Positions 33,241-41,468 of a DNA stretch of 64,000 nt are shown here, piece after piece; the stretch's first letter is position 1, and each line of letters opens with the position of its first letter. Source of the DNA: Pseudomaricurvus sp. HS19 (GTDB lineage Bacteria; Pseudomonadota; Gammaproteobacteria; Pseudomonadales; Cellvibrionaceae); NCBI RefSeq assembly GCF_009857815.1, contig NZ_WVVW01000001.1:496001-560000 (forward strand). Reading direction: 5' to 3'. The notes beneath the pieces are model-generated. The model saw nothing but the letters and a program-made list of their open reading frames with translations, was not told where the DNA came from and ran no database searches. Made by a program: the position numbers and the translations under genes.

Positions 33241-34587
33241 TTACTTCTTTTTGATGGGTGCAGGGGCAAAGCCGTCACCGAAATTGGTGGCAGGGCTGGT
33301 TTCCCGTGTGCCGCTGGGCTGGCGCCGCTTGCCAATGTTTTTGGTATCGCGGTGGCGCTTCTTGACCTTCTCTTTGTCTTTGGCCTTGTCGGCATCGGCC
33401 TTGTCCCGTTTCTTCTCACCGGCGCGCTTGCCGGAACTTTTGACTTTTTTCGGCCCCTTGAATTTGGCCTCCAGTCCGGCAACCTTGCGGGTCTCAAAGC
33501 GTTGGTCGAGCTCCTTTTGCAGGCGGCACATCAGGTCCCAGTCGCGGTGGGTGACAAAGGAGATGGCCAGCCCGCTCTCGCCGGCGCGGCCGCTGCGGCC
33601 GGAGCGGTGAATCAGATCCTCGGCATTGCGGGGGAAATCGTAGTTAACTACCAGTTCGATCCCTTTTACATCAAGCCCGCGGGCGGCGACATCGGTGGCT
33701 ACCAATAGCTTGACGCGGCCGCGACGCAAACGATTCATCTCCTCGTTGCGGGCGTCCTGATCCATGTCGCCGTGCAATACACCAATGGGGAGATTCATGT
33801 AGCGCAGCCAGCCGGCCAGCTTGTTGGCCTGGGCCTTGGTGTTGGTGAAGATGACTGCCTTCTCGTGCGGCTGGGTCTCCAGCAGCTTCAACAGCACCTT
33901 GTTTTTGTGCTTCTCGTCATCGGTCAGCACGATCTGCTGGGTGACGTTGCTGCTGGCTTGTTGGGGCTTCGCCAGCGCAATGGTTTCAGGGTCGCGCAGT
34001 AGTTGCTGGTCGAAATACTGGCTGTGATCCAGGGTGGCGGAAAACAGCAGGGTCTGACGCTGCGGATTGCAGTGAGAGGCGATGGTTTTCACCTCGTCCA
34101 TGAAACCCATATCCAGCATGCGGTCCGCTTCGTCCAGTACCAGTATTTCCAGGTCACTGAAATCCGCTGAGCCCTTTTCCAGGTGCTCAATCAGGCGACC
34201 GGGGGTGGCGACAATGACCTCCGGGTTTTTGCGGAAAATGGCCTTCTGGTATTTAAAGTCGTGGCCGCCGGCAATGGCGTTGACCTGCAGGTGGGTAAAG
34301 GCGCCCAGCTGCTTGCAGTGTTTCACAACCTGCCGGCACAGTTCCCGCGTCGGGGTGAGAACCAGCATGCGGGTACCGGCTTTGGGTGCGTCCTTTTGCA
34401 ACAGCCGATGCAGCCCCGGCAGCAGGAAAGCTGCGGTCTTGCCGCTGCCTGTCTCGGCGCTGACCAGCAGGTCTTTACCGGTCATGGCGGCGGGGATGGC
34501 TGCCTTCTGTACGTCAGTAGGCTCGGTGATTTCGAGTGGTTCGAGAGCTTTCAGCAGGCGCTCGTGCAAATTGAACTGTGCGAACAA
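33241..34587 (-). CDS. DEAD-box ATP-dependent RNA helicase
   Basis: RNA-unwinding enzyme with all core motifs: Q-motif near PTDVQKAAIP, motif I AETGSGKT, Ia PTREL, II DEAD, III SAT, then the C-terminal RecA domain with TDVAARGLD and the HRSGRSGRAGESG arginine fingers. A basic tail of about 80 residues (KKVKSSGKRAGEKKRDK...) rich in Lys and Arg follows and should bind RNA. 448 aa. It resembles the RhlE/SrmB group; I do not assign a member. Confidence 0.93.
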   Translation of the reverse strand: MFAQFNLHERLLKALEPLEITEPTDVQKAAIPAAMTGKDLLVSAETGSGKTAAFLLPGLHRLLQKDAPKAGTRMLVLTPTRELCRQVVKHCKQLGAFTHLQVNAIAGGHDFKYQKAIFRKNPEVIVATPGRLIEHLEKGSADFSDLEILVLDEADRMLDMGFMDEVKTIASHCNPQRQTLLFSATLDHSQYFDQQLLRDPETIALAKPQQASSNVTQQIVLTDDEKHKNKVLLKLLETQPHEKAVIFTNTKAQANKLAGWLRYMNLPIGVLHGDMDQDARNEEMNRLRRGRVKLLVATDVAARGLDVKGIELVVNYDFPRNAEDLIHRSGRSGRAGESGLAISFVTHRDWDLMCRLQKELDQRFETRKVAGLEAKFKGPKKVKSSGKRAGEKKRDKADADKAKDKEKVKKRHRDTKNIGKRRQPSGTRETSPATNFGDGFAPAPIKKK

Positions 34588-34674
34588 GGCAATTCCCCGG
34601 AGTGGTATGGTGGGTGGCGTACGGCACGAATTATAGCCAAATAAGGCTGGTGGCGTCGGGCGTTGTGTTGTCCG

Positions 34675-34956
34675 TCAGGCTTCGAACAGCTGAATCGCCC
34701 AGCCGCATTGCAGGGCTTCGGTCAGGGCCTTGTCCGCAGACTGGATGCGAGGATCCTGGCACTTATCCGGTGTCAGCCACTGTCGCTTCTCAATGACCAC
34801 ATCCCGGAAGCCCTCCCGCATGATACGCAGCTTGCAGAGATTCTCGGCGCCGAACAGGTCCTTGAAGTCGATATAGACGATAAACAGCCCCTGTTGACCG
34901 CTTTGCAGATGAGCGATGTCTTTGGTGGCTGTGGCACTGGCTGAAAATACGTACAT
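34675..34956 (-). CDS. Conserved-looking small protein of unknown function
   Basis: 93 aa, not recognised. A clear AGGAGGT lies 8 bases before the ATG, so the gene is probably real. No signal peptide or membrane segment; mixed alpha/beta composition with a hydrophobic strand GLFIVYIDFKDLFG, two Cys (Cys41-like in ENLCKLR and one in PDKCQDP, plus one near the C-terminus in ALQCGWAI) and no metal pattern. It lies alone upstream of the helicase on the same strand, 87 bases away, and could be co-transcribed with it. Confidence 0.65.
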   Translation of the reverse strand: MYVFSASATATKDIAHLQSGQQGLFIVYIDFKDLFGAENLCKLRIMREGFRDVVIEKRQWLTPDKCQDPRIQSADKALTEALQCGWAIQLFEA

Positions 34957-35109
34957 GGTGAGCTACCTCCTGCTGGCGGGGGGATTAGGCCCGATTGCGG
35001 GGGAAACTGCAAACCCCATTTGCTACTCTTGTCTGACAACAAAACAGCAAAATAAAGAGTATCGCTGTAACTGGCGGTAGGGGGAAGATATGAAACAGGG
35101 AGGCCGTTA

Positions 35110-36030
35110 ATGAAAACACCACAGACACAGGTAGCCATCAGGGTACTCGCAGGCTTGCTATTGGCACTGATGGCGGCGACAGTCCAGTCACATTCAAACG
35201 GTGACGGCGATAAGTCCTTCAGGGTCACCCCGGTATTGGAAGGGCTCACCATGCTGCAGGGCGAGGGCGGCAATATTGGTGTGCTCCAGGGTGAGGATGG
35301 CCTGCTGGTCATCGATAACGACTATGCCCGTATGGAGGCGGCTCTTGATAAGGCGCTGGCTGCCATAGATGAGGGCGCGCCGCGGTTTGTTCTCAATACC
35401 CACTGGCACCTGGATCACACCGGCAATAATGCAGCGCTGGGGGAGTCTGGGAGCCTGATTATCGCCCATGACAACGTGCGGCCAAGAATAGAGCAGGGGG
35501 GCAGGATCAGGGCGCTGGGTTATGAGATTCCGCCCGCGGCACCGGCAGCGCTGCCGGTGATTACCTATTCCGAGACCCTGTCGCTGCACTGGAATGGCTT
35601 TCGCCTGAGGCTCTGGCACCCACAGCCGGCCCACACTGACGGCGATACGGTGGTGTTCTTCTATAAGGGCGACAAATTGGTGGCGGTGCACACCGGTGAT
35701 CTCTTTTTTAACGGCTTCTATCCGTTTATTGATGGCAGCAGCGGTGGTAGCGCGACGGGTATGATCAGCGGGGTTGCTGCTGTGCTGGAGCAGTTGCAGC
35801 CGGATACGTTGATTATCCCCGGCCATGGCCCCTTGGGCAGGCCCGGGGATTTACGCAGTTTTCATCAATTTCTTACCGCCGCGGTGGGAAAAATCGCGCA
35901 GCTGAAAGACAAGGGTATGACCCTGGAGCAGGTGATTGCGGCCAAACCCCTGGCACCCTACGAGAAGGAGTGGGGAGACGGCTTCCTCAGCAGTGAGAAG
36001 TGGATTGGCATTGTCTACGACACGCTGTGA
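35110..36030 (+). CDS. Metallo-beta-lactamase-fold hydrolase, exported
   Basis: 306 aa with a signal peptide (residues about 1-27, hydrophobic core VLAGLLLALMAATVQS), so a periplasmic enzyme. The dinuclear-zinc motif THWHLDHTGN is complete, with a later HTGDLFFNGFYPFID and a final IPGHGPLGRPGDL. The spacing matches general MBL-fold hydrolases rather than true class B lactamases. The substrate is unknown; similar proteins occur in quinoprotein and detoxification settings. No operon partner is visible; the CnoX-like gene begins 69 bases later. Confidence 0.85.
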   Translation: MKTPQTQVAIRVLAGLLLALMAATVQSHSNGDGDKSFRVTPVLEGLTMLQGEGGNIGVLQGEDGLLVIDNDYARMEAALDKALAAIDEGAPRFVLNTHWHLDHTGNNAALGESGSLIIAHDNVRPRIEQGGRIRALGYEIPPAAPAALPVITYSETLSLHWNGFRLRLWHPQPAHTDGDTVVFFYKGDKLVAVHTGDLFFNGFYPFIDGSSGGSATGMISGVAAVLEQLQPDTLIIPGHGPLGRPGDLRSFHQFLTAAVGKIAQLKDKGMTLEQVIAAKPLAPYEKEWGDGFLSSEKWIGIVYDTL

Positions 36031-36099
36031 GGTTCGCTTTGCAATGCTGGTGGCGAGCTCTACAATGCCTGCGCAGTATCTACCAACCCGGAGTCAGGA

Positions 36100-36951
36100 A
36101 TGAACAGCAATATCGTCGATGTAACCGCGCAGAACGCCCAGCAAATTCTGATTGATGAATCCCGCAAGCGGCCGGTGGTAATCGACTTCTGGGCTGAGTG
36201 GTGTGAGCCCTGCAAGAGCCTGATGCCGGTACTGGAAAAGCTGGCCAACGAATACGCCGGTAAATTTTTGCTCGCCCGGGTCAATGCGGACGAGCTGCAG
36301 CCCATCGCCCAGCAGCTGGGTGTGCGCAGTTTGCCGACAGTAATGATTATGATTGATGGTCAGCCGGTGGATGGTTTCAGCGGCGCGCTGCCGGAAATTG
36401 AAGTGCGGGCGGTGCTGGATAAACACCTGCCTGCGGCGTGGCAGGGGTTGATCGAGCAAGCCAATGTGCTGATGGGGCAGGATAATTTTGCAGCGGCGCT
36501 TGAGCTGTTGCTGCAGGCCTATCGTGAATCCGGCGAGGACTCCGCGGTGGGGATCGGTGTGGCCCAGGTCTATCTGCACCTGAATCGCTGTGATGATGCG
36601 GAGGCGATGCTGCAGAAGGTGCCGATGGTGGACCAGGATGCCTTTTACCAGCAGACCCTGGCCCAGCTGGAGCTTAAGCGGGAGGCTGCTACTTCACCCG
36701 AGATGAAGGCGCTGGAGCAGCAGTACGCCACCAACCCCGATGATCTTGCCGTAGCCCACGCACTGGCAGTTCAATACAGTCAGAACGGTAAGCCCCGTGA
36801 TGCGCTGGAGTTGCTGCTGAAGGTGCTGCGCAAGGATCTCAACTTTGACGAGGGGGCAGCGAAGAAGGCCTATATGGATATCCTGGCCTCGTTGGGCAAG
36901 GATCCGCTGGCGGTGGAGTTCCAGCGCAAGATCTATACGCTGCTCTACTGA
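36100..36951 (+). CDS. cnoX: Thioredoxin-TPR chaperedoxin (CnoX/YbbN-like)
   Basis: An N-terminal thioredoxin domain (residues about 1-112) with the motif WCEPCKS is followed by TPR helices (about 115-283) in which AALELLLQAYRESGED and ALAVQYSQNGKPRDALELLLKVL repeat. CnoX proteins protect substrates from oxidation and pass them to GroEL/DnaK. Unlike E. coli CnoX, whose active site is SQHC, both Cys are present here, so it should also have oxidoreductase activity. 283 aa, matching E. coli (284). Single gene. Confidence 0.92.
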   Translation: MNSNIVDVTAQNAQQILIDESRKRPVVIDFWAEWCEPCKSLMPVLEKLANEYAGKFLLARVNADELQPIAQQLGVRSLPTVMIMIDGQPVDGFSGALPEIEVRAVLDKHLPAAWQGLIEQANVLMGQDNFAAALELLLQAYRESGEDSAVGIGVAQVYLHLNRCDDAEAMLQKVPMVDQDAFYQQTLAQLELKREAATSPEMKALEQQYATNPDDLAVAHALAVQYSQNGKPRDALELLLKVLRKDLNFDEGAAKKAYMDILASLGKDPLAVEFQRKIYTLLY

Positions 36952-36988
36952 CATCCGGAAGGCCCGCACCGGGCGCGGGTAGTCTTGT

Positions 36989-37012
36989 GGCCTGACGGGG
37001 TGTCGTCAGGCC
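36989..37012. terminator. Hairpin between convergent cnoX and unknown gene
   Basis: GGCCTGACG / CGTCAGGCC, perfect 9-bp stem with a 6-base loop. It includes the stop codon of the minus-strand gene (37006-37008) and lies 38 bases after cnoX. No T-run. Confidence 0.45.
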
Positions 37013-37770
37013 GGTGCCGGAGTCTCGGGCTGTCGTTGCCGCAGGGGCAGGTGGTCGGCGATGGCGCCGCAGGCGTCAATATAGTCACCGCCCTTGAGGC
37101 GGCGAATATGGGCTTTACGGCTCTCAAACCAGTCCACGCTGAAGGCCACTTCCACGCCCGGCAGCAACAGTAGCTCGCTGCTTGGCTGCTCGCTGGAGAC
37201 CAGAAACCACTCCAGGGCGCGCCCCTCTATACGATATTCCACTCCACGGTCCAGCAGTGCCTCTGCCAGATTGCGCAGAGCCGGGTCGCGCTTCTCTATG
37301 GCGTAGTTTTCGATGCTGATCCCTTGCCCGGACAGCCACTCCCGTGCCTGCACCGCAGAGCTGCTTCTGACGCCCAGGATCTGGCGCCCGCTGGCGGAAT
37401 AGTTGCTGCTGCCATCAATGGCGGCAGTTGCTGCCGTCGTGCTTGCGGGTGCCGGGGCGGCGGGCCCGATCGCTGTGGCCTGCTGGTCGCAGGGGGCGGT
37501 CTCTGATGTGGCCTCTTGCTGCTTTTGCGCGGGTGCCTGTTTGCGCGACCTGATTGCCGCAGTGGCTTGCCGGGGATTGCCGCTGCGGCTCTTGTCCCGC
37601 TGGATGATTGGCCTGCGAGGCTTAGGTTCCGGAGCCGCCGCCCTCTCCGCTGCTGCCGCTGTATCCGGGGCTTTCTGCTCGGGTGCAGCGGGTGCGGGAG
37701 CGGCCGCGCTGAACAGGTCGAGGTTTTCCTGCAAGACGTTCAATTCACTTTGGCTGAGGTTCTTGCTCAT
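37006..37770 (-). CDS. Unrecognised protein with a disordered Ala/Pro-rich N-terminal half
   Basis: 254 aa, not recognised. Residues 1-15 (SKNLSQSELNVLQENLDLF) look like a short helix. Residues about 20-125 are low-complexity, rich in Ala, Pro, Gln and Thr, with a basic patch (KPRRPIIQRDKSRS), so probably disordered. Residues about 130-240 look folded (GRQILGVRSSSAVQAREWL, YRIEGRALEWFLVSSEQ, VEVAFSVDWFESRKAHIRRLKGG). There is no signal peptide or membrane segment. GGAAG lies about 4 bases before the ATG. It is divergent from nothing and convergent with cnoX. No function is offered. Confidence 0.75.
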   Translation of the reverse strand: MSKNLSQSELNVLQENLDLFSAAAPAPAAPEQKAPDTAAAAERAAAPEPKPRRPIIQRDKSRSGNPRQATAAIRSRKQAPAQKQQEATSETAPCDQQATAIGPAAPAPASTTAATAAIDGSSNYSASGRQILGVRSSSAVQAREWLSGQGISIENYAIEKRDPALRNLAEALLDRGVEYRIEGRALEWFLVSSEQPSSELLLLPGVEVAFSVDWFESRKAHIRRLKGGDYIDACGAIADHLPLRQRQPETPAPA

Positions 37771-37921
37771 GGTCTTCCGGACGTGGTGTGTTTCGCTGGG
37801 GCGGGGATTCTAATCAATCTTGGCGGCCTTCTCCAAGGAGAGGAGAGGGCAGTTTTTGCGGAGTGGGCAAAACTGTCAGCGGGGTGCGCAGATTGGCTTT
37901 TTTCTGCTCAGCCCCGGGTGC

Positions 37922-38524
37922 TCAGACAGCCAGGACATCAATGCCCTGGCTGAACAACATTCTGGTAAGTTCGATCAGTGGCAGGCCGATCAGCGCGTTG
38001 GGGTCGTCGCCATGAATGGACTCAAACAGGGCGATACCAAGTCCTTCAGAGCGAAAGCTGCCAGCGCAGTCATAGGGTTGCTCCCTCTGCAGGTAGTTTT
38101 CGATCTGGCCCTCTGTCAATGGTCGGAAGCGAACCTGAATGGGACTGCAGTGATACTGGTAGTCGCCGGTGAGGGAGTTCAGCAGGCATAGGCCGGTGAG
38201 AAACTCCACGGTCTTGCCGCGGCAGGCCAGCAATTGCGCTGTGGCCTGCCGGTGATTACCGGGTTTTCCCAGCAGCTGGCCCTCGACATGGGCCACCTGG
38301 TCGGAGCCGATGATCAGGTGATCGGGGTGGGTGGCGGCAAGGGCCCGCGCCTTGGCAATGGAGAGACGCTCGGCCAATGCCACTGGCGTTTCACCGTCGC
38401 GAGGGCTCTCATCGATATCCGGGCTGGTACAGACAATACTAATTCCAAGCTTTTCAATAAGTTGTCGTTTATACTTCGAGCTGGATGCGAGGATAATTTG
38501 CACGGCGGATTCCGTTTCTCTCAT
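37922..38524 (-). CDS. maf: Maf-family nucleotide pyrophosphatase (YceF type)
   Basis: House-cleaning enzyme that hydrolyses non-canonical nucleotides; YceF members act on 7-methyl-GTP. Recognised by LASSSKYKRQLIEKLG, the ESPRDGETP segment, the catalytic IIGSDQVAHVEG and CAGSFRSEGLGIALFE, very close to E. coli YceF. 200 aa from the ATG at 38524. A GTG at 38503 would give 193 aa beginning MQIILASSS, closer to E. coli length and with GGA upstream, so the true start may be there. It is divergent from yceD, a conserved order. Confidence 0.93.
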   Translation of the reverse strand: MRETESAVQIILASSSKYKRQLIEKLGISIVCTSPDIDESPRDGETPVALAERLSIAKARALAATHPDHLIIGSDQVAHVEGQLLGKPGNHRQATAQLLACRGKTVEFLTGLCLLNSLTGDYQYHCSPIQVRFRPLTEGQIENYLQREQPYDCAGSFRSEGLGIALFESIHGDDPNALIGLPLIELTRMLFSQGIDVLAV

Positions 38525-38595
38525 AACTGCGCCGGAGTTTATCGCGCCAGCGGTTTTTTTTCTGTTATTTCATGACCTTAATGGCTGTTTTTCCT

Positions 38596-38624
38596 TTGAC
38601 AGCGACCACCTGACTCCCTAGAAT
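38596..38624 (+). promoter_or_regulatory. Consensus sigma-70 promoter of the yceD-rpmF-plsX-fab operon
   Basis: TTGACA (38596-38601), a 17-base spacer and TAGAAT (38619-38624). The -35 is perfect and the -10 matches 5 of 6 bases. The yceD ATG at 38634 starts 9 bases after the -10, so transcription starting 6-8 bases downstream would leave almost no leader. Confidence 0.85.
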
Positions 38625-38633
38625 TGCGCGCTT

Positions 38634-39170
38634 ATGTCAAGTACCCCTGCCAATCCCCGTTTACCGCGCATGATCGATGTGCGCAAATTCGCTCAGCAGG
38701 GTATCCACCTTGCCGGCGATGTGCCGGTTTCCGGTATGGAACGGCTGGCTGCCGAATCACTCAACAGTGACCAGGCGACAGTGGCGGCGGTACTCGAATT
38801 CGGAGTCGATGAAGAAAGGCATCGACTCATCCGCGGAACTGCGGACTGCTCAGTGCAAGTAACCTGTCAGCGTTGTCTGGAGCCGGTAGAAGTGGCCCTG
38901 CACGCCGATATCAACCTGGCCATTGTCTGGGATGAGGAAAAGGCGAAGCAACTGGTGAAGTCACTGGATCCGTTGATTGTGGGGGAGGGGCCTGCGGACC
39001 TCTACGCCATAATCGAAGATGAATTACTGTTGGAGCTGCCAATCGCGTCGTACCACGATCACGACTGTATTGCGCAGACCAGCTTTGGCGAAGAGGTGGA
39101 AGACACCGGCGCCAAGAGCAGTAACCCGTTTCAAGTGTTGGAGCAACTTAAGGGCTCGCCGAAATCCTGA
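38634..39170 (+). CDS. yceD: YceD, DUF177 (23S rRNA accumulation protein)
   Basis: Conserved partner of rpmF in bacteria, linked to large-subunit rRNA accumulation. The Cys pairs of the family are visible in DCSVQVTCQRCLEPVEV and later HDHDCIA, and SNPFQVLEQLKG is the usual C-terminus. 178 aa. The ATG at 38634 has no ribosome site before it and lies at the likely transcription start. A later ATG at 38670 also lacks one, and the family normally has the N-terminal residues, so I keep the first. It is followed by rpmF after 43 bases. Confidence 0.93.
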   Translation: MSSTPANPRLPRMIDVRKFAQQGIHLAGDVPVSGMERLAAESLNSDQATVAAVLEFGVDEERHRLIRGTADCSVQVTCQRCLEPVEVALHADINLAIVWDEEKAKQLVKSLDPLIVGEGPADLYAIIEDELLLELPIASYHDHDCIAQTSFGEEVEDTGAKSSNPFQVLEQLKGSPKS

Positions 39171-39213
39171 GGCGCCCCGGTTCCGACGAACTTTGAGTAG
39201 ATAGGAGCACACG

Positions 39214-39396
39214 ATGGCTGTTCAACAAAATAGAAAGACTCGCTCTAAGCGTGGTATGCGTCGCTCTCACGACGCGCTGACTGGTCCTACTTTGTCAGTA
39301 GATCCAACCAGCGGCGAGAAGCACCTGCGTCACCACGTGACTGCAGACGGCTTCTACAAGGGCCGTAAAGTGATCGAGAAGGCCAACGACGAGTAA
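39214..39396 (+). CDS. rpmF: Ribosomal protein bL32
   Basis: 60-aa large-subunit protein with the standard start [20 protein letters not shown] and [17 protein letters not shown]. No Cys zinc-ribbon pattern is present, as in most Gammaproteobacteria. AGGAG stands before the ATG. The yceD-rpmF-plsX order is conserved and ties lipid synthesis to ribosome production. Confidence 0.98.
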   Translation: MAVQQNRKTRSKRGMRRSHDALTGPTLSVDPTSGEKHLRHHVTADGFYKGRKVIEKANDE

Positions 39397-39420
39397 CCGA
39401 TTGCCACAAGCGTTTTTCGT

Positions 39421-40413
39421 TTGTCGACTCGGCTGACTATCGCAGTTGATCTTATGGGCGGGGACTTGGGTCCCCGCTCTACGTTACCGGCTGCGCTGGG
39501 CTTCGCTCAGCAGCATCCGGAAACGGAACTCCTCCTGGTGGGCGCTCCCGGCGTACTGCCCGCTCAATACCCCCCGAATATCACCTTTCTCGAAGCCTCT
39601 GATGTGGTTGCCATGGGCGATCGTCCGGCGTTTGCGCTGCGACATCGTCGTGAATCCTCCATGTGGAAAGCATTGGCCGCCGTGGCTGAAGGGCGTGCTG
39701 ACGCCTGTGTCAGTGCCGGCAATACCGGTGCCCTGATGGCCATAGGTAAGTATCTGCTGGACACCTTTGACGGGGTGGACCGGCCGGCTATCTGTAAGCC
39801 GGTGCCGACCAGTCGTGGTGTCAGCTATGTACTGGACCTGGGTGCCAATGTTGAATGTTCAGCCCGGCAGCTGCTGCAGTTTGGCCTCATGGGCAGTGTG
39901 TTGGCCGCTACGGCTGGTGCAGACTCCCCCACAGTTGGCCTGCTGAATATAGGTTCCGAGGAGACCAAGGGTAACGACGAAATTCGTGAGGCTGCAGCCC
40001 TCATGGAGGCCAGCCCTTTCATTAACTACCATGGTTATGTGGAGGGCGATGGCATCTTCGCCGGAGTGGTGGATGTGGTGGTTTGCGATGGTTTTGTTGG
40101 CAATGTGGCTCTCAAGGTGAGCGAGGGTGTGGCTCGCCTGCTAAACGAAATCATGAAAAAAGCGGCGGCCGAGAGTGTCTGGACGAGGCTTGCTGGCTAT
40201 TTTGCCATGCCTTTGTTGCGAAAATGGCATACACAATTCGACCCTGCTCGCTATAATGGCGCGAGTTTAGTGGGATTGCAGGGGGTGGTCGTGAAAAGCC
40301 ATGGTTCTGCCGACAGCACCGGTTTTGCCAGTGCTATGGAGGTCGCCAGGGCGCAGGCCAGCGCCGGAATCCCACAGCAGATTAATCAGCGGGTAACTGA
40401 CAGTCTGCGGTAA
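39421..40413 (+). CDS. plsX: Phosphate acyltransferase PlsX
   Basis: Converts acyl-ACP to acyl-phosphate, the first step in phospholipid synthesis by the PlsX/PlsY route. Family stretches: TIAVDLMGGDLGPR, SAGNTGALMAIGKY, LDLGANVECSARQL and VCDGFVGNVALKVSEG. 330 aa. The only usable start after an in-frame stop is TTG at 39421 (apart from a rare ATT), with no clear ribosome site, so translation is probably weak or coupled to rpmF, 24 bases upstream. fabH, which follows plsX in E. coli, is absent here. Confidence 0.95.
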   Translation: MSTRLTIAVDLMGGDLGPRSTLPAALGFAQQHPETELLLVGAPGVLPAQYPPNITFLEASDVVAMGDRPAFALRHRRESSMWKALAAVAEGRADACVSAGNTGALMAIGKYLLDTFDGVDRPAICKPVPTSRGVSYVLDLGANVECSARQLLQFGLMGSVLAATAGADSPTVGLLNIGSEETKGNDEIREAAALMEASPFINYHGYVEGDGIFAGVVDVVVCDGFVGNVALKVSEGVARLLNEIMKKAAAESVWTRLAGYFAMPLLRKWHTQFDPARYNGASLVGLQGVVVKSHGSADSTGFASAMEVARAQASAGIPQQINQRVTDSLR

Positions 40414-40493
40414 CAGAAACTCCCTCATCTATATAAATAACAGTTTGCGTGACAGCCCGGGCTGACAGCAGACCAATTGGATAACATTACTTT

Positions 40494-41435
40494 ATGGCCA
40501 ATGAGCAATTAGCGTTTGTTTTCCCCGGTCAGGGATCACAGAAGGTGGGCATGCTGGCAGAGCTGGCAGAGCAGTACCCCGTTATTCAGGACACCTTTTC
40601 CCAGGCATCCGCCGTCCTGGGTTATGACCTCTGGAAGCTGATCCAGGAGGGCCCCCAGGAAGAGCTCAATCTGACCGAGCGTACTCAGCCCATGCTGTTG
40701 ACTGCCAGCGTCGCTCTCTGGCGTGTATGGCAGGAGAAGGGCGGTGCCCAGCCTGTATTGATGGCGGGTCACAGCCTTGGTGAGTGGTCAGCGCTGGTGT
40801 GTTCAGGCGTGGTGGCGTTTGAGGATGCCGTCAAGCTGGTGCAGTTGCGCGGCAAGTTTATGCAGCAGGCAGTCCCTGCCGGTGAGGGTGCCATGGCGGC
40901 AATCATTGGCCTGGATGATGAGATCATCAATAAGGCCTGTGCCGAAGCCAGTGGTGACCAGGTGGTTGCGGCCGTGAATTTCAATTCTCCCGGCCAGGTG
41001 GTTATTGCCGGTCATGCGCCGGCTGTAGAGCGTGCGATTGCAGCCTGTAAAGAGGCGGGTGCCAAGCGCGCGCTGCCGCTGCCGGTGTCTGCGCCTTTCC
41101 ATACCTCTCTCATGAAGCCTGCTGCCGATCAGTTGGCCGAGCATATCAATGCTACAGTCTTCAGTGCGCCCCAAGTGCCGGTGGTGCATAACGTCAACGC
41201 CAGGACCGAGGCGGATCCGGAGCGCATCAAGGCATTGATGATTGAGCAGATCTACACCCCGGTTCTGTGGGTTGATTGTACCAATGCGCTGGTAGCTGCC
41301 GGTGTTGCGCAAGTGGTTGAGTGTGGTCCTGGCAAGGTGCTTTCCGGACTTTGTCGTCGAATTGAGAAGTCTCTGGCGGCTCAGGCTACCGAGACTCCGG
41401 CGGATCTGGATAGTGCTTTGGCGGCACTGGCCTGA
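40494..41435 (+). CDS. fabD: Malonyl-CoA-ACP transacylase
   Basis: Loads malonate onto ACP for fatty-acid elongation. GQGSQKVGML at the N-terminus, the nucleophile Ser in AGHSLGEWSAL and the catalytic His in SAPFHTSLM are all present. 313 aa, the usual length. A 12-base palindrome CAGCCCGGGCTG lies about 30 bases upstream. Next in the cluster is fabG after 33 bases. Confidence 0.97.
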   Translation: MANEQLAFVFPGQGSQKVGMLAELAEQYPVIQDTFSQASAVLGYDLWKLIQEGPQEELNLTERTQPMLLTASVALWRVWQEKGGAQPVLMAGHSLGEWSALVCSGVVAFEDAVKLVQLRGKFMQQAVPAGEGAMAAIIGLDDEIINKACAEASGDQVVAAVNFNSPGQVVIAGHAPAVERAIAACKEAGAKRALPLPVSAPFHTSLMKPAADQLAEHINATVFSAPQVPVVHNVNARTEADPERIKALMIEQIYTPVLWVDCTNALVAAGVAQVVECGPGKVLSGLCRRIEKSLAAQATETPADLDSALAALA

Positions 41436-41468
41436 TACGGAATATTTACAAACAGGCATAGGGATACT

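Noticed and set aside
37403-37953. Plus-strand frames opposite the unknown gene (Ala/Gly-rich)
   Set aside because: Their alanine-rich translation mirrors the Ala/Pro-rich linker of the minus-strand gene; no start signal or homology.
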